Part shown: piece by piece, positions 1-8,077 of the stretch
How the letters are laid out: each line of letters begins with the position of its first letter
Position numbering within the stretch: position 1 is the stretch's first letter
DNA from: Dyadobacter sp. 3J3
GTDB taxonomy: Bacteria > Bacteroidota > Bacteroidia > Cytophagales > Spirosomataceae
Direction of reading: 5' to 3'
Length of the DNA stretch: 64,000 bases
Assembly (NCBI RefSeq): GCF_009801115.1
Contig: NZ_VTOL01000017.1
Span: forward strand, 1 to 64,000
The notes under the pieces: generated by a model
Seen by the model: the letters and a program-made list of their open reading frames with translations, nothing else
Told to the model about the DNA's origin: nothing
The model's database searches: none
Made by a program: the position numbers and the translations under genes

Positions 1-214
1 TTCGCTCTAATATATTTTCTATCCCATTTTCTGGTATCGTTTGAAATAAGAGATTCTCGCTATCTATACTCATATATTCAGCCGTCAAACTTAAAGCAAC
101 AACTTGATTATCAGACATTTTTGGCTTACGTCCCACTTTCTTAACAATACAATCGATACTCAGTAATTCGATCGTTTCCAGGATTTTATAATAATTTTTC
201 ACTAATTTTGACAT
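1..214 (-). CDS. Transposase N-terminal part, IS982-like, cut by window edge
   Basis: Reading the minus strand from an ATG at 214 gives 71 residues with no stop before the window edge. The start MSKLVKNYYKILE and the stretch KMSDNQVVALSLTAEYM followed by SENLLFQ resemble the N-terminal region of IS982-group DDE transposases, which cut and join the ends of their own element. The assignment rests on this N-terminal resemblance alone. The catalytic DDE part lies outside the window, so it cannot be seen whether the gene is intact. A long inverted repeat (213..278) begins at the start codon, as might be expected at an element end. Another DDE family remains possible. Confidence 0.55.
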   Translation of the reverse strand, partial: MSKLVKNYYKILETIELLSIDCIVKKVGRKPKMSDNQVVALSLTAEYMSIDSENLLFQTIPENGIENILER

Positions 215-278
215 ACATATTGGGGTTTGTTTGGCGACTTTAAGATACTGAATTTCAGTATCTTAACCCAATATGTAT
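213..278. repeat. Nested inverted repeat next to the transposase start
   Basis: Two nested palindromes share one centre region. The inner one is TTAAGATACTGAA (240-252), one T, then TTCAGTATCTTAA (254-266), a perfect 13-bp inverted repeat. The outer arms are ATACATATTGGGGTT (213-227) and AACCCAATATGTAT (265-278), which match except for one extra G. The left outer arm overlaps the transposase start codon. It could be an insertion-sequence end, a cruciform or a bidirectional operator. The exact element boundary and target duplication cannot be fixed without the other end. Confidence 0.75.
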
Positions 279-344
279 ACACTTTTCTTCCTTAATTATA
301 TTTCACCCAACGGGTAATTCAAGTATCATTAAAGCCCTTATTGA

Positions 345-2078
345 ATGAAATTTTTCTATACCTCACTTCTTCTGATCTTTATTTTAAGTCAGCAAAATAA
401 CTTTGTTAACGCACAGTCGCCAAAAATAACTGCTAGCGTTGATTCAATTTTTGCAGAGTGGAACAAACCCGGAAAACCCGGAGCTGCGGTTGGCGTGGTT
501 CATCAGGGGAAATTAATTTACGCCAAAGGTTTTGGGGAATCTGATCTGGAAACAGGCGCTCGCAACGGACCCGAAACCATATTTCACATAGCCTCGGTAT
601 CCAAACAATTTACAGCTTTTGCGATTGTTCTTTTATCGCAGGAAGGCAAACTTTCCTTGGAAGATGACATCAGAAAGTATTTGCCAGAGGTTCCGGATTT
701 TGGAAAAATTATTACCATTCGTCATTTGATTCATCATACCAGCGGTCTTCGTGATCAATGGAATCTGTTGGCAATGGCCGGTTGGCAGCTAGATGATGTC
801 ATTACGAAAGAGCATGTTTTTAATCTGGTAAAAAGACAAAAGGAACTGAATTTTGAGCCAGGTTCGGCTTATTCTTATTGCAACACGGGTTATACTCTTT
901 TGGCCGAAATAGTCAGCCGGATTTCAAAGCAACCCTTTTCTGCATATATGCAAGAGCACGTATTCAAGCCGTTGGGTATGAAAAATACATTGTTTTATGA
1001 TGATTACGAGCGCATTGTTAAAGGAAGAGCCTACTCTTTTCATAAGTCTGAAAAAGCTGTGGAAGGATATAAGAAAAGTGTGTTGAGTTACTCCAATGTT
1101 GGAGCAACAAGTTTATTCACCACCGTTACAGATCTTTCGCACTGGATTGATAATTTCAGTTCTCATAAAGTTGGGAATGCGGCAACGATGACGCAAATGC
1201 TGGAAAAGGGAAGGCTTACCAAAGGAGATACGCTTCCTTATGCTTTTGCATTGATCCACGGAAAGTTAAAGGGATTGGCCTATTACGGACATAATGGAGC
1301 AGACGCCGGATTCAGATCTTTTTTGTCATATTTCCCCAAAGAGGATTACGGTTTTATCGTGCTGAGCAATCAAGCGGAGTTTGACCCGCAGAAAAAGGGT
1401 TTTGAAGTAGCTAATCTTTATTTGGCTTCACAATTTAAAGAAGATAAAACGGTGAAATCGTTCGCTGTTTCTGCGTCCAACACAGCTTATAAATTTGATT
1501 CAACGCTTTTTAAACAATACGAAGGATCGTACGAACTTGCCGAAGCTCCTGGTTTTATTCTGAGATTCTGGCGTGACGGAGCTCGTTATTTGACGCAGGC
1601 AACCGGGCAGGGTGAGAATGAAATATTTCCCTCTTCGGATTCTACATTTTTTTTGAAAGTTGTAGAAGCTTCTGTTGTTTTTCACAAATCAAAGGAGGGA
1701 AAGGTTAGCAAAATTACACTCAGACAAAATGGAGAACATCCGGGAAATCGTGTTAAGGCTGTTGTTCAAAATGATATAAAACGAGAAGAATTTGTGGGCA
1801 AATATTATAGTCCGGAACTTGAAACTTTTTATTCTATTACACTGAAAGACGACACGCTAAAACTCGTTCATGTGCATCATGGTGACGTGGTTTTAAAAGT
1901 TGTAAGTAAAGATCGCTTTGCCGCTCCCTGGTGGTTTGTGCAGAATATAGAGATTGCCAGAGATGAATCGGGTAAAGTTTCTGGTTTGCGTATGTCAAAT
2001 GGGAGGGTAGTGAATTTATGGTTTAAACGCCTGAATGAGGATTTTGCAGCGGGAGAACCTACACCAATGAAAAAATAG
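345..2078 (+). CDS. Secreted serine hydrolase, beta-lactamase/PBP class C-like
   Basis: This 577-residue protein has an N-terminal signal peptide ending near NAQS, so it should be exported. Residues about 30-360 form a beta-lactamase-fold serine hydrolase (PF00144 type). The nucleophile motif SxxK is S84-V-S-K87, the second motif is YCN in AYSYCNTGY, and HNG in YYGHNGADAG stands for the third KTG-like motif. The last 200 residues look like the beta-rich extra domain often attached to these enzymes. Family members include D-aminopeptidases, esterases and low-activity beta-lactamases, so the substrate cannot be named. It appears to be transcribed alone and converges with the TonB receptor across the hairpin at 2132..2180. 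Confidence 0.85.
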   Translation: MKFFYTSLLLIFILSQQNNFVNAQSPKITASVDSIFAEWNKPGKPGAAVGVVHQGKLIYAKGFGESDLETGARNGPETIFHIASVSKQFTAFAIVLLSQEGKLSLEDDIRKYLPEVPDFGKIITIRHLIHHTSGLRDQWNLLAMAGWQLDDVITKEHVFNLVKRQKELNFEPGSAYSYCNTGYTLLAEIVSRISKQPFSAYMQEHVFKPLGMKNTLFYDDYERIVKGRAYSFHKSEKAVEGYKKSVLSYSNVGATSLFTTVTDLSHWIDNFSSHKVGNAATMTQMLEKGRLTKGDTLPYAFALIHGKLKGLAYYGHNGADAGFRSFLSYFPKEDYGFIVLSNQAEFDPQKKGFEVANLYLASQFKEDKTVKSFAVSASNTAYKFDSTLFKQYEGSYELAEAPGFILRFWRDGARYLTQATGQGENEIFPSSDSTFFLKVVEASVVFHKSKEGKVSKITLRQNGEHPGNRVKAVVQNDIKREEFVGKYYSPELETFYSITLKDDTLKLVHVHHGDVVLKVVSKDRFAAPWWFVQNIEIARDESGKVSGLRMSNGRVVNLWFKRLNEDFAAGEPTPMKK

Positions 2079-2131
2079 TTTGCCAAAGCAGGATTGAAAA
2101 TCTTCCTGTTTTTTTCTTATATAAATGGAAT

Positions 2132-2180
2132 TTTAAAAAGCCGGATCTCTGCTGAATTAGCAAAAGTCCGGCTTTTTAAA
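2132..2180. terminator. Bidirectional intrinsic terminator
   Basis: TTTAAAAAGCCGGA (2132-2145) and TCCGGCTTTTTAAA (2167-2180) form a perfect 14-bp stem around a 21-nt loop. The GC core is flanked by T-runs on both strands. It lies between two convergent genes (345-2078 and 2225-4690), so it probably stops transcription from both sides. Confidence 0.85.
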
Positions 2181-2224
2181 TTTGACAATTCCAGTTTTAG
2201 AAATCAAATGAAGTTAGTTTAGTA

Positions 2225-4690
2225 TCAAAATGGAATAATGACTTTCACACTTCCATTCCGCCCCATATTGTAAATACCTGAACGTCCATTCGGAGAAGCA
2301 GCGTAATATTCGAAGTATTTAAGACGGTTCAAATTTGACTGATAAGCGGTATCAAACAAATTATCAATTTGTAAAAACAGCTGAAATAATGGCTTTTTAT
2401 TTTGATTATTTATGGTGGTACCGCAACCAATATTGAACAGTGCATAACCTGCCGTAGCTGTTTCTGTATTATCAACGCCGTAGAATTTATTTTGTGCTCC
2501 ATAATAATCGATTTCAGCTCTGAAATAAGTACCTGTTAAATTTCCAATCGGTTTCCCAAGGGAAGCCCTGATCTCGGATCGACCATGAACGGGAGGGATG
2601 AACGGAAGATATTTGGCAGAATTTCCTTCCAAAGCTATCAGTGCATTATTACGGTTTAAGCCTCTTATAAAGGCCAGACTATTGTTGAAAGTCAGCCATT
2701 TTACGCCGGTAGGGTGCAGGTTTATACTAAATTCTGCTCCGTATAATTGCGCTTTGGATTGCTGGTATTTGTAAGTAAAATTGCCCGGAACAATAATGAC
2801 AGGTTTTCCATCAGCGCCCACGAGCCTCGCCTGATAAATGTAATTGTCGATGGTGTTATTAAAAAGTTCGATACTAAAATCGAATTCTTTAAGATAACCA
2901 ATGAATCCAATATCCGTTTGCAGACTGAATTCCGGTTTGAAATCCCGATTTCCCAGGTAAACAATGTGCGCGCCGGGATCCAGACCATTCGAGCCGATTT
3001 CGGTGATGTTGGGAGCCCGGTAACCTCTTGACAGATTAGCTTTTACCAAAAGCCGTTCGGATAAATTGTAGGTTGCCCCAAGACTTCCGGAAATTCCGTT
3101 GAAATTTCGGTTATACGAAGGGAATTGTAAAACTGCGCCGTTTCCTGGTTTTGTCAACAATTCATTAAATCCGGTTTCAGGATTGTGTTGTACATATTGA
3201 TCTTTCCAGTTCCAGGACCGTGTGTCATAACGCAGGCCACCACTGATGTCTACTTTACCCAGTGATTTTTTTACAAACAAAAACGAACCGATATCAAGCA
3301 GATTATAGTCAGGAATAGGGAAGTCCGTTCCACTTAGATTTCGGTTCATCTGGTACATTCCGTTCACACCCAAAGTGGCTTCCAATCCTTTCCATTCGGG
3401 GAAATTGTATTTGAAGTCATAATTATAGGTATTCAGCTGAACATAAAGTCCGGGTTGTGCTGGCAGCGTCGGGTGGTTATATTCCCGGCGCACACTTTGC
3501 TGAAATCCAAACAGCGCAGTCAGATCTGCTTTTCCTAACAAAAAACGGTTTCTGGTAAACAAACGGTAGTGCTGAATCCGTTGGTGAAGCGGATTGATAC
3601 TATATGTTTTTAAGTCGTGCTGAGATACCAGAGGGCGATTTTTGATATTATCCGGGCCGCTTTCAAGTACTTGTCGGGTGAATTTCCGAGTCAGCGAATC
3701 ACGGCTGCCATCCGGAATTTCCTGTAAATTATTGTAAAGTGTAGCGTACACATATGAAGATCCCCAACGTTTTTCAACGCCCGTCATCGCTGAAAGATTC
3801 AGCTCATTAAAGGCTGTTCCAAAAACTCTTCCGTCAATTTTATTTTTGTAGGCTGTTGCATTTTTCCCGGAAACCCGGAAAGCTGATTTCCACCCGTTTT
3901 TGTTATAAGCCAGTCCTCCGGAAGCGCCGATCATGCCGTTGTTGGTATGGTATTCCGAAGTAATATCACCTTTAAGTTTCCCTTCCGGGCCTTTTGGAAT
4001 GTAAGGAATAAAATTAATTACGCCTGCAACTGCGTCCGATCCGTAAATAAGGCTTGCCGGACCTTTCACTACTTCCGCCCGTTCAACACCATATTGGTCA
4101 ATTTCAATGCCGTGTTCATCTCCCCATTGCTGCCCTTCCTGACGAATTCCGTTATACAATGTAAGTACCCGGTTATAGCCCAATCCGCGGATAAAAGGCT
4201 TTGAAATATTGGGTCCTGTTGTAACGGCGCTAAGTCCGGGAACACCTTTTAAAACCGCATCAACAATGTTATTATTTACATTCATATCCATTTCCTTTTT
4301 GCTCATCACGGCAATAGCAACCGGACTTTTTCTGAGTTCGGTCGCTCTGGAAACTCCTGTCACTACAACCTCACTAAGTGTGTTGTTGACCGGCTGTAAA
4401 TCAATGTTCAGTGTTAATAGTTTGTTTTCTGTGATGTCTATTTTTTTTGTAAAGCTGTCAAATCCAATGGATGAAGCTATAATTTCATATTTTCCAGCTG
4501 TAATATTTGATAATTTAAAAGCGCCTGAACTATCTGCCTGGGTTCCAAAAATTGTTTTGGAAACTGTTACCGATGCAAAAGGGACCGGCTTTCCTCCCGA
4601 AATAATCTGGCCAGAAACCGATCCGGTTTGTGCTTTTACCAGAGAGTTTCCAGACAGCAAAAAAGCAATTAAGAGAATATATATTTTCAT
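2225..4690 (-). CDS. TonB-dependent outer-membrane receptor, probable metal uptake
   Basis: This 821-residue protein has a signal peptide (about 1-20) and a carboxypeptidase-like regulatory domain (about 22-110). A TonB-box-like EVVVTG comes next, then a plug domain (about 115-225) containing IRGLGYNRVLTLYNGIRQEG and VERAEVVKGPASLIYGSDA. The rest is a 22-strand-type barrel ending in an aromatic residue (VKVIIPF), as outer-membrane insertion requires. The plug segment EGQQWGDEHG resembles receptors placed near zinc, copper or haem uptake. The upstream gene is a small His-rich exported protein behind a Zur-like palindrome, so zinc or another divalent metal is a reasonable inference. Receptor identity is firm; the substrate is not. 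Confidence 0.88.
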   Translation of the reverse strand: MKIYILLIAFLLSGNSLVKAQTGSVSGQIISGGKPVPFASVTVSKTIFGTQADSSGAFKLSNITAGKYEIIASSIGFDSFTKKIDITENKLLTLNIDLQPVNNTLSEVVVTGVSRATELRKSPVAIAVMSKKEMDMNVNNNIVDAVLKGVPGLSAVTTGPNISKPFIRGLGYNRVLTLYNGIRQEGQQWGDEHGIEIDQYGVERAEVVKGPASLIYGSDAVAGVINFIPYIPKGPEGKLKGDITSEYHTNNGMIGASGGLAYNKNGWKSAFRVSGKNATAYKNKIDGRVFGTAFNELNLSAMTGVEKRWGSSYVYATLYNNLQEIPDGSRDSLTRKFTRQVLESGPDNIKNRPLVSQHDLKTYSINPLHQRIQHYRLFTRNRFLLGKADLTALFGFQQSVRREYNHPTLPAQPGLYVQLNTYNYDFKYNFPEWKGLEATLGVNGMYQMNRNLSGTDFPIPDYNLLDIGSFLFVKKSLGKVDISGGLRYDTRSWNWKDQYVQHNPETGFNELLTKPGNGAVLQFPSYNRNFNGISGSLGATYNLSERLLVKANLSRGYRAPNITEIGSNGLDPGAHIVYLGNRDFKPEFSLQTDIGFIGYLKEFDFSIELFNNTIDNYIYQARLVGADGKPVIIVPGNFTYKYQQSKAQLYGAEFSINLHPTGVKWLTFNNSLAFIRGLNRNNALIALEGNSAKYLPFIPPVHGRSEIRASLGKPIGNLTGTYFRAEIDYYGAQNKFYGVDNTETATAGYALFNIGCGTTINNQNKKPLFQLFLQIDNLFDTAYQSNLNRLKYFEYYAASPNGRSGIYNMGRNGSVKVIIPF

Positions 4691-4795
4691 AAGTAAATTA
4701 ACGTTAGAGGCAATGCTGATCCTTAACTGGTTGCTATACGCAAAAGGATTTTGTTAGGGAATGAGTAAATAATATTTTTGTTATTGTGTTGAAAA

Positions 4796-5161
4796 TCAGG
4801 AAACAGGAGGGCCCCGGAGGAATAAAACGGGAAGTTTTTGATCTGCCTGCTTTTCTATATACGGATAGTTGACCAGAGCGGGTTTTTTTAATAATGCTAT
4901 CTCAAAACTTACATCAGAAGTAAAAGAATCAAAAGGAATATTGCTTAGACAATCCAGCCAGTTTAGCTCAGACTGGGAATGGTGATGATTTGGAAACGGA
5001 CATTTTGAGGCAAATTCAGTGTAGGGGTGGACGTGGCTGATAATACTGCCGTTGGGTAAACGATGAGCATGTCTGAACACAACATTACTCAGGCAGATCA
5101 GTGCCCAGAGCAACAGCAGAAAGCTGGCCGTTCGTTGTCGTTTAGAAATTTGAAGTCTCAT
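4796..5161 (-). CDS. Small exported His-rich protein ahead of the TonB receptor
   Basis: I do not recognise a named family. A 131-residue frame opens at a TTG at 5191, but the ATG at 5161 is preferred. It gives 121 residues that begin MRLQISKRQRTASFLLLLWA, a good signal sequence or anchor, and it frees the palindrome at 5176-5190 as upstream DNA. The mature part carries HAHRLPNGSIISHVHPY and PFPNHHHSQSE, a clustered His pattern typical of metal binding. It lies 105 bp upstream of the TonB receptor in the same direction, so it may be a periplasmic metal chaperone or a sensor for that receptor. This role is inference from context and His content. Confidence 0.7.
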   Translation of the reverse strand: MRLQISKRQRTASFLLLLWALICLSNVVFRHAHRLPNGSIISHVHPYTEFASKCPFPNHHHSQSELNWLDCLSNIPFDSFTSDVSFEIALLKKPALVNYPYIEKQADQKLPVLFLRGPPVS

Positions 5162-5175
5162 TGTTTTTTTATTTA

Positions 5176-5190
5176 TGCAACAATGTTGCA
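5176..5190. promoter_or_regulatory. TGCAACA-A-TGTTGCA palindrome, Zur/Fur-family-like operator
   Basis: A perfect 7-1-7 inverted repeat lies 15-29 bp upstream of the preferred ATG (5161) of the His-rich gene, where a repressor would cover the promoter. A second half-site TGCAACA occurs at 5263-5269, with a poor partner TGTTAGT at about 5275. Fur-family regulators bind 7-1-7 palindromes of this geometry. Together with the downstream metal-type genes, a zinc-responsive operator is a good guess. No regulator gene is in the window. Confidence 0.5.
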
Positions 5191-5191
5191 A

Positions 5192-5607
5192 ATATATTGT
5201 TTAATAAATTACCCACTCTCTTTCTGAAATTTATTTTGTCAAAATGTTTGGTCAAATAAACTTGCAACAGTACTTGTTAGTTTTGCTTTAATTAAAATTT
5301 AGACAAATCTAAAAATTAAATTTAACAAAGCAAATTTAATAATTAGAAACAGTATATAGATAAGTTTAAATGGAACTTAACATACTGATAAATAAGCCTT
5401 AGTGAAATTTTGGGAAAGGATGTATTTATTATATGGTACTAAAATTGAGGAAGAGGAATGCTCGGAAATTATATTGGAGGTCATTTTTTCGCTATAAGTT
5501 TTGGCGATTTCCAAGACAATGTTGAGGAATAATTTTTGTTTTGAAAGTATCCGGTAGTTGTGTCAATCCGGTAAAGAAGAGGTGTTAAACTGAGATTATC
5601 GCAGAAG
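5192..5607. other. AT-rich intergenic region, no gene seen
   Basis: About 415 bp lie between the His-rich gene and the end of the PEP-hydrolase-like gene. No frame with convincing coding character was found. Apart from the operator half-site near 5263, nothing recognisable is present. Confidence 0.6.
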
Positions 5608-5641
5608 AGTAACAGAGTTGGATTGTGCCAACTCTGTTACT
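5608..5641. terminator. Strong hairpin downstream of the PEP-hydrolase-like gene
   Basis: AGTAACAGAGTTGG (5608-5621) and CCAACTCTGTTACT (5628-5641) form a perfect 14-bp stem with a 6-nt loop. It begins 10 bp beyond the stop codon of the minus-strand gene at 5652. There is no T-run after the stem on the minus strand, so it may act as a 3'-end stabilising hairpin or a Rho-assisted end rather than a classical intrinsic terminator. Confidence 0.6.
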
Positions 5642-5651
5642 AAATTATTTT

Positions 5652-6521
5652 CTATACTTTGTTTTCAATCGTAAGTGATTTGAAGCTTCTTGTCAGATCG
5701 GTCAGTGATTGTTCAACGCCCATACGTTCAAGTGATGATGCTCCTACAAATCCGTGGACATTCGTTTTGTCCAATATGACACGCACATCCGCAGGTGTGT
5801 TGATAGGGCCTCCGTGTGCCAGAAAGAAGATATCAGGGTTGATGGCCTTGGCTGCATCAATGATTTTTTGCGTACGTTCAATGGCATCATCCATTGTGCA
5901 TGAGGCATCTGTAACACCGACCGAGCCGCCAACGGTTGTTCCAACATGGGCAATAATCGCGTCTGCTCCGGCTTCTGCCATCTGTGCGGCTTCTTCCGGT
6001 TTTGCTACATAAACGATAGAAAACAATTCCATTTTACTGGCAATTCTTACCATTTCAACCTCTTTATCAAAGCCCATTCCTGTTTCTTCCAATACCTGGC
6101 GAAAATGCCCGTCGACTATGGAATGTGTGGGGAAATTATTGATTCCTGAAAAGCCCATTTCCTTCACTTTCAACAAATGATGCCACATCCGGCGTCTTGG
6201 ATCTGACCCATGTACGCCGCAAATCACCGGAATTTCCTGCACCACTGGCAACACTTCAAATTCTCCAATTTCCATCGCTTCTGCGTTGGCATCGCCATAG
6301 GCCATCAAACCCGCAGTAGAGCCATGTCCTGCCATTCTGAACCGGCCTGAATTGTAGATAATGATCATATCAGCACCGCCTTTTTCAATAAATTTGGCAC
6401 TGATTCCAGTACCTGCACCGGCAACGATAATGGCTTTATTTTGATCTAACGAAGCTTTCAAACGGTCTCTGACTTCCTGTCTTGTGTAGGGATTTCCCTT
6501 ACCGGTCCATGGATTTGGCAT
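5652..6521 (-). CDS. Phosphoenolpyruvate hydrolase family TIM-barrel protein
   Basis: This 289-residue soluble protein covers one domain of the PEP_hydrolase/TIM-barrel type (PF09370). Visible signatures are IVAGAGTGISAKFIEKGGAD near the N-terminus, VPVICGVHGSDPRR-like phosphate or substrate-loop residues (PVICGVHGSDPRRR), and IIAHVGTTVGGSVGV and LAHGGPINTP in the C-terminal half. The family resembles phosphoenolpyruvate mutase/aldolase-type barrels, but the physiological reaction is not established. It lies 44 bp downstream of the Tm-1-like gene on the same strand. The two form a conserved pair that is fused in plants as the tomato Tm-1 protein, which supports a joint function. Confidence 0.85.
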   Translation of the reverse strand: MPNPWTGKGNPYTRQEVRDRLKASLDQNKAIIVAGAGTGISAKFIEKGGADMIIIYNSGRFRMAGHGSTAGLMAYGDANAEAMEIGEFEVLPVVQEIPVICGVHGSDPRRRMWHHLLKVKEMGFSGINNFPTHSIVDGHFRQVLEETGMGFDKEVEMVRIASKMELFSIVYVAKPEEAAQMAEAGADAIIAHVGTTVGGSVGVTDASCTMDDAIERTQKIIDAAKAINPDIFFLAHGGPINTPADVRVILDKTNVHGFVGASSLERMGVEQSLTDLTRSFKSLTIENKV

Positions 6522-6565
6522 AGTGATTTTTAATATGTATTAATTTTTTATTATGTTTAAATAGC

Positions 6566-7798
6566 CTACCTTTTTGCGGTTTCAATTGCTTCCATCAAGG
6601 TTTTAACCAGAATTTGAGCAAAAGATTTGTCATTAATATGCACATCTGTTTCGATGATCCTGACACTTTCAGCCGCATGTTTTTTGATCGAATCGAATAA
6701 CGCCTGATCATTTTCCGGCTTGTAAAAAATTCCACCAACGCTGTCAATTTGCGAAATTCCTTTCAAGGGTAAAACAATACTTACCGGAGCGGTCGATTTA
6801 TTTAGTTTTTGTGAAAGCTGTTTTCCTAAAATGAGGTTTTCTTCGATATTGGTCCGCATCAGTGTTACATCCGGCGCCCAGCTATAAAAAAACCGGTCTT
6901 TGTATTTTTCAGGAACCGTATCGGCATGACCAAAATTAACCATATCCAGACATCCCGGAGCGACTACCTGTGGAAGGTTCATTTCCCCGGCAGCCAGTAA
7001 TCTTTCAGGGCCCGCACTGCAAATACCACCGCAAAGATCGTCTGCAAGTTCGGTTGTGGTAACATCCAAAACCGCATCAAAATAACCTTCCCTGATCAAC
7101 GCCTCCATCGTTCTTCCACCAATTCCGGTAGCATGAAATGCGAGCACTTCGTATCCTTCTTTTTTCAACAATTCTGTGCATTGATCAACGCATGCCGTGG
7201 TATTGCCGAACATGCTGATCGCAATTCTTTTAACTATTACATTTTCAGAATCAGCAATGCTATTGGACATCGCACAAATGGCTGCCGCCGACTGGCTGAT
7301 CAATACTTTTATAATACTGTTCAATCCTGCAACGTCAACAACAGAAGGTACCAGCGTAATATCCTTATGGCCGATTTGTCGGGAAAGGTCTTTGGCAGCG
7401 ATCGTGGTCAGACAAAGTTTGGGAATGCCAAATGGAATTTGCTGCATTGCGAAAAGTGCAATGTGTGTTCCGCCGCCGCCACCCATTCCGATTGCACCTT
7501 TAAGTTTTTCTTCGGCAATAAGTATTTTGACAATTTGAGCAGCACCTTTTCCCATTACATCCATGGCGTGCCCGCGATCTCCAAGTTTTCTAAGACTGGA
7601 AATTTCAGAATCACCTTGTAAAGCCACAACGTCCGATTCAAAATCCACAGGAAATAAATCTGTCGTACCCATCACGCCGGTATTGATGGTAATCACATTT
7701 TCACCCAAAGCCAGAATACAGTTTCTCAAATAGGAGAAAACCTCACCTTTGGTGTCAAAACAACCCAGCATTAGAATATACTTTTTAGTAGAAGGCAT
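6566..7798 (-). CDS. Tm-1-like ATP-binding domain protein (UPF0261)
   Basis: A frame opens at 7840, but the ATG at 7798 (MPSTKKYILMLGCFDTKGE) fits the family start and gives 410 residues. UPF0261 signatures are visible: GCFDTKGEVFSYLR, then KGAIGMGGGGGTHIALFAMQ, a Gly-rich nucleotide-binding loop, and FHATGIGGRTMEALI and LDVTTTELADDLCGG in the second half. The family is homologous to the N-terminal part of tomato Tm-1, where it binds ATP and blocks tobamovirus replication. The bacterial role is unknown. It is first in a two-gene operon with the TIM-barrel protein at 5652, matching the two halves of Tm-1. Confidence 0.87.
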   Translation of the reverse strand: MPSTKKYILMLGCFDTKGEVFSYLRNCILALGENVITINTGVMGTTDLFPVDFESDVVALQGDSEISSLRKLGDRGHAMDVMGKGAAQIVKILIAEEKLKGAIGMGGGGGTHIALFAMQQIPFGIPKLCLTTIAAKDLSRQIGHKDITLVPSVVDVAGLNSIIKVLISQSAAAICAMSNSIADSENVIVKRIAISMFGNTTACVDQCTELLKKEGYEVLAFHATGIGGRTMEALIREGYFDAVLDVTTTELADDLCGGICSAGPERLLAAGEMNLPQVVAPGCLDMVNFGHADTVPEKYKDRFFYSWAPDVTLMRTNIEENLILGKQLSQKLNKSTAPVSIVLPLKGISQIDSVGGIFYKPENDQALFDSIKKHAAESVRIIETDVHINDKSFAQILVKTLMEAIETAKR

Positions 7799-8077
7799 TT
7801 CTGATTTTACAGATTTGATAGCTGGTAAGCAACTTTTCAAATTTAAGGGATCGTGCCGAGGATTCTACTTTTTTTGGAATTGATTATTTTGACCTTCATT
7901 TACAAGATTTGAAAATCGATTATGTGTAATTGGGTAGTAATATTTTATATTAAATCGAAAACATTCAAAATCAGTAGCCGATGTGTAAATTAAGATTAAA
8001 AATGTTTTGAAAAATACCTGTAACTTAATCGAATAAAGTGCACAATAAGTGTTTTTGCAACACGATAATTTTCAAAC

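Noticed and set aside
5659..6012. 117-residue plus-strand frame opposite the PEP-hydrolase-like gene
   Set aside because: It is an antisense shadow of a well-supported enzyme, with no independent start context.
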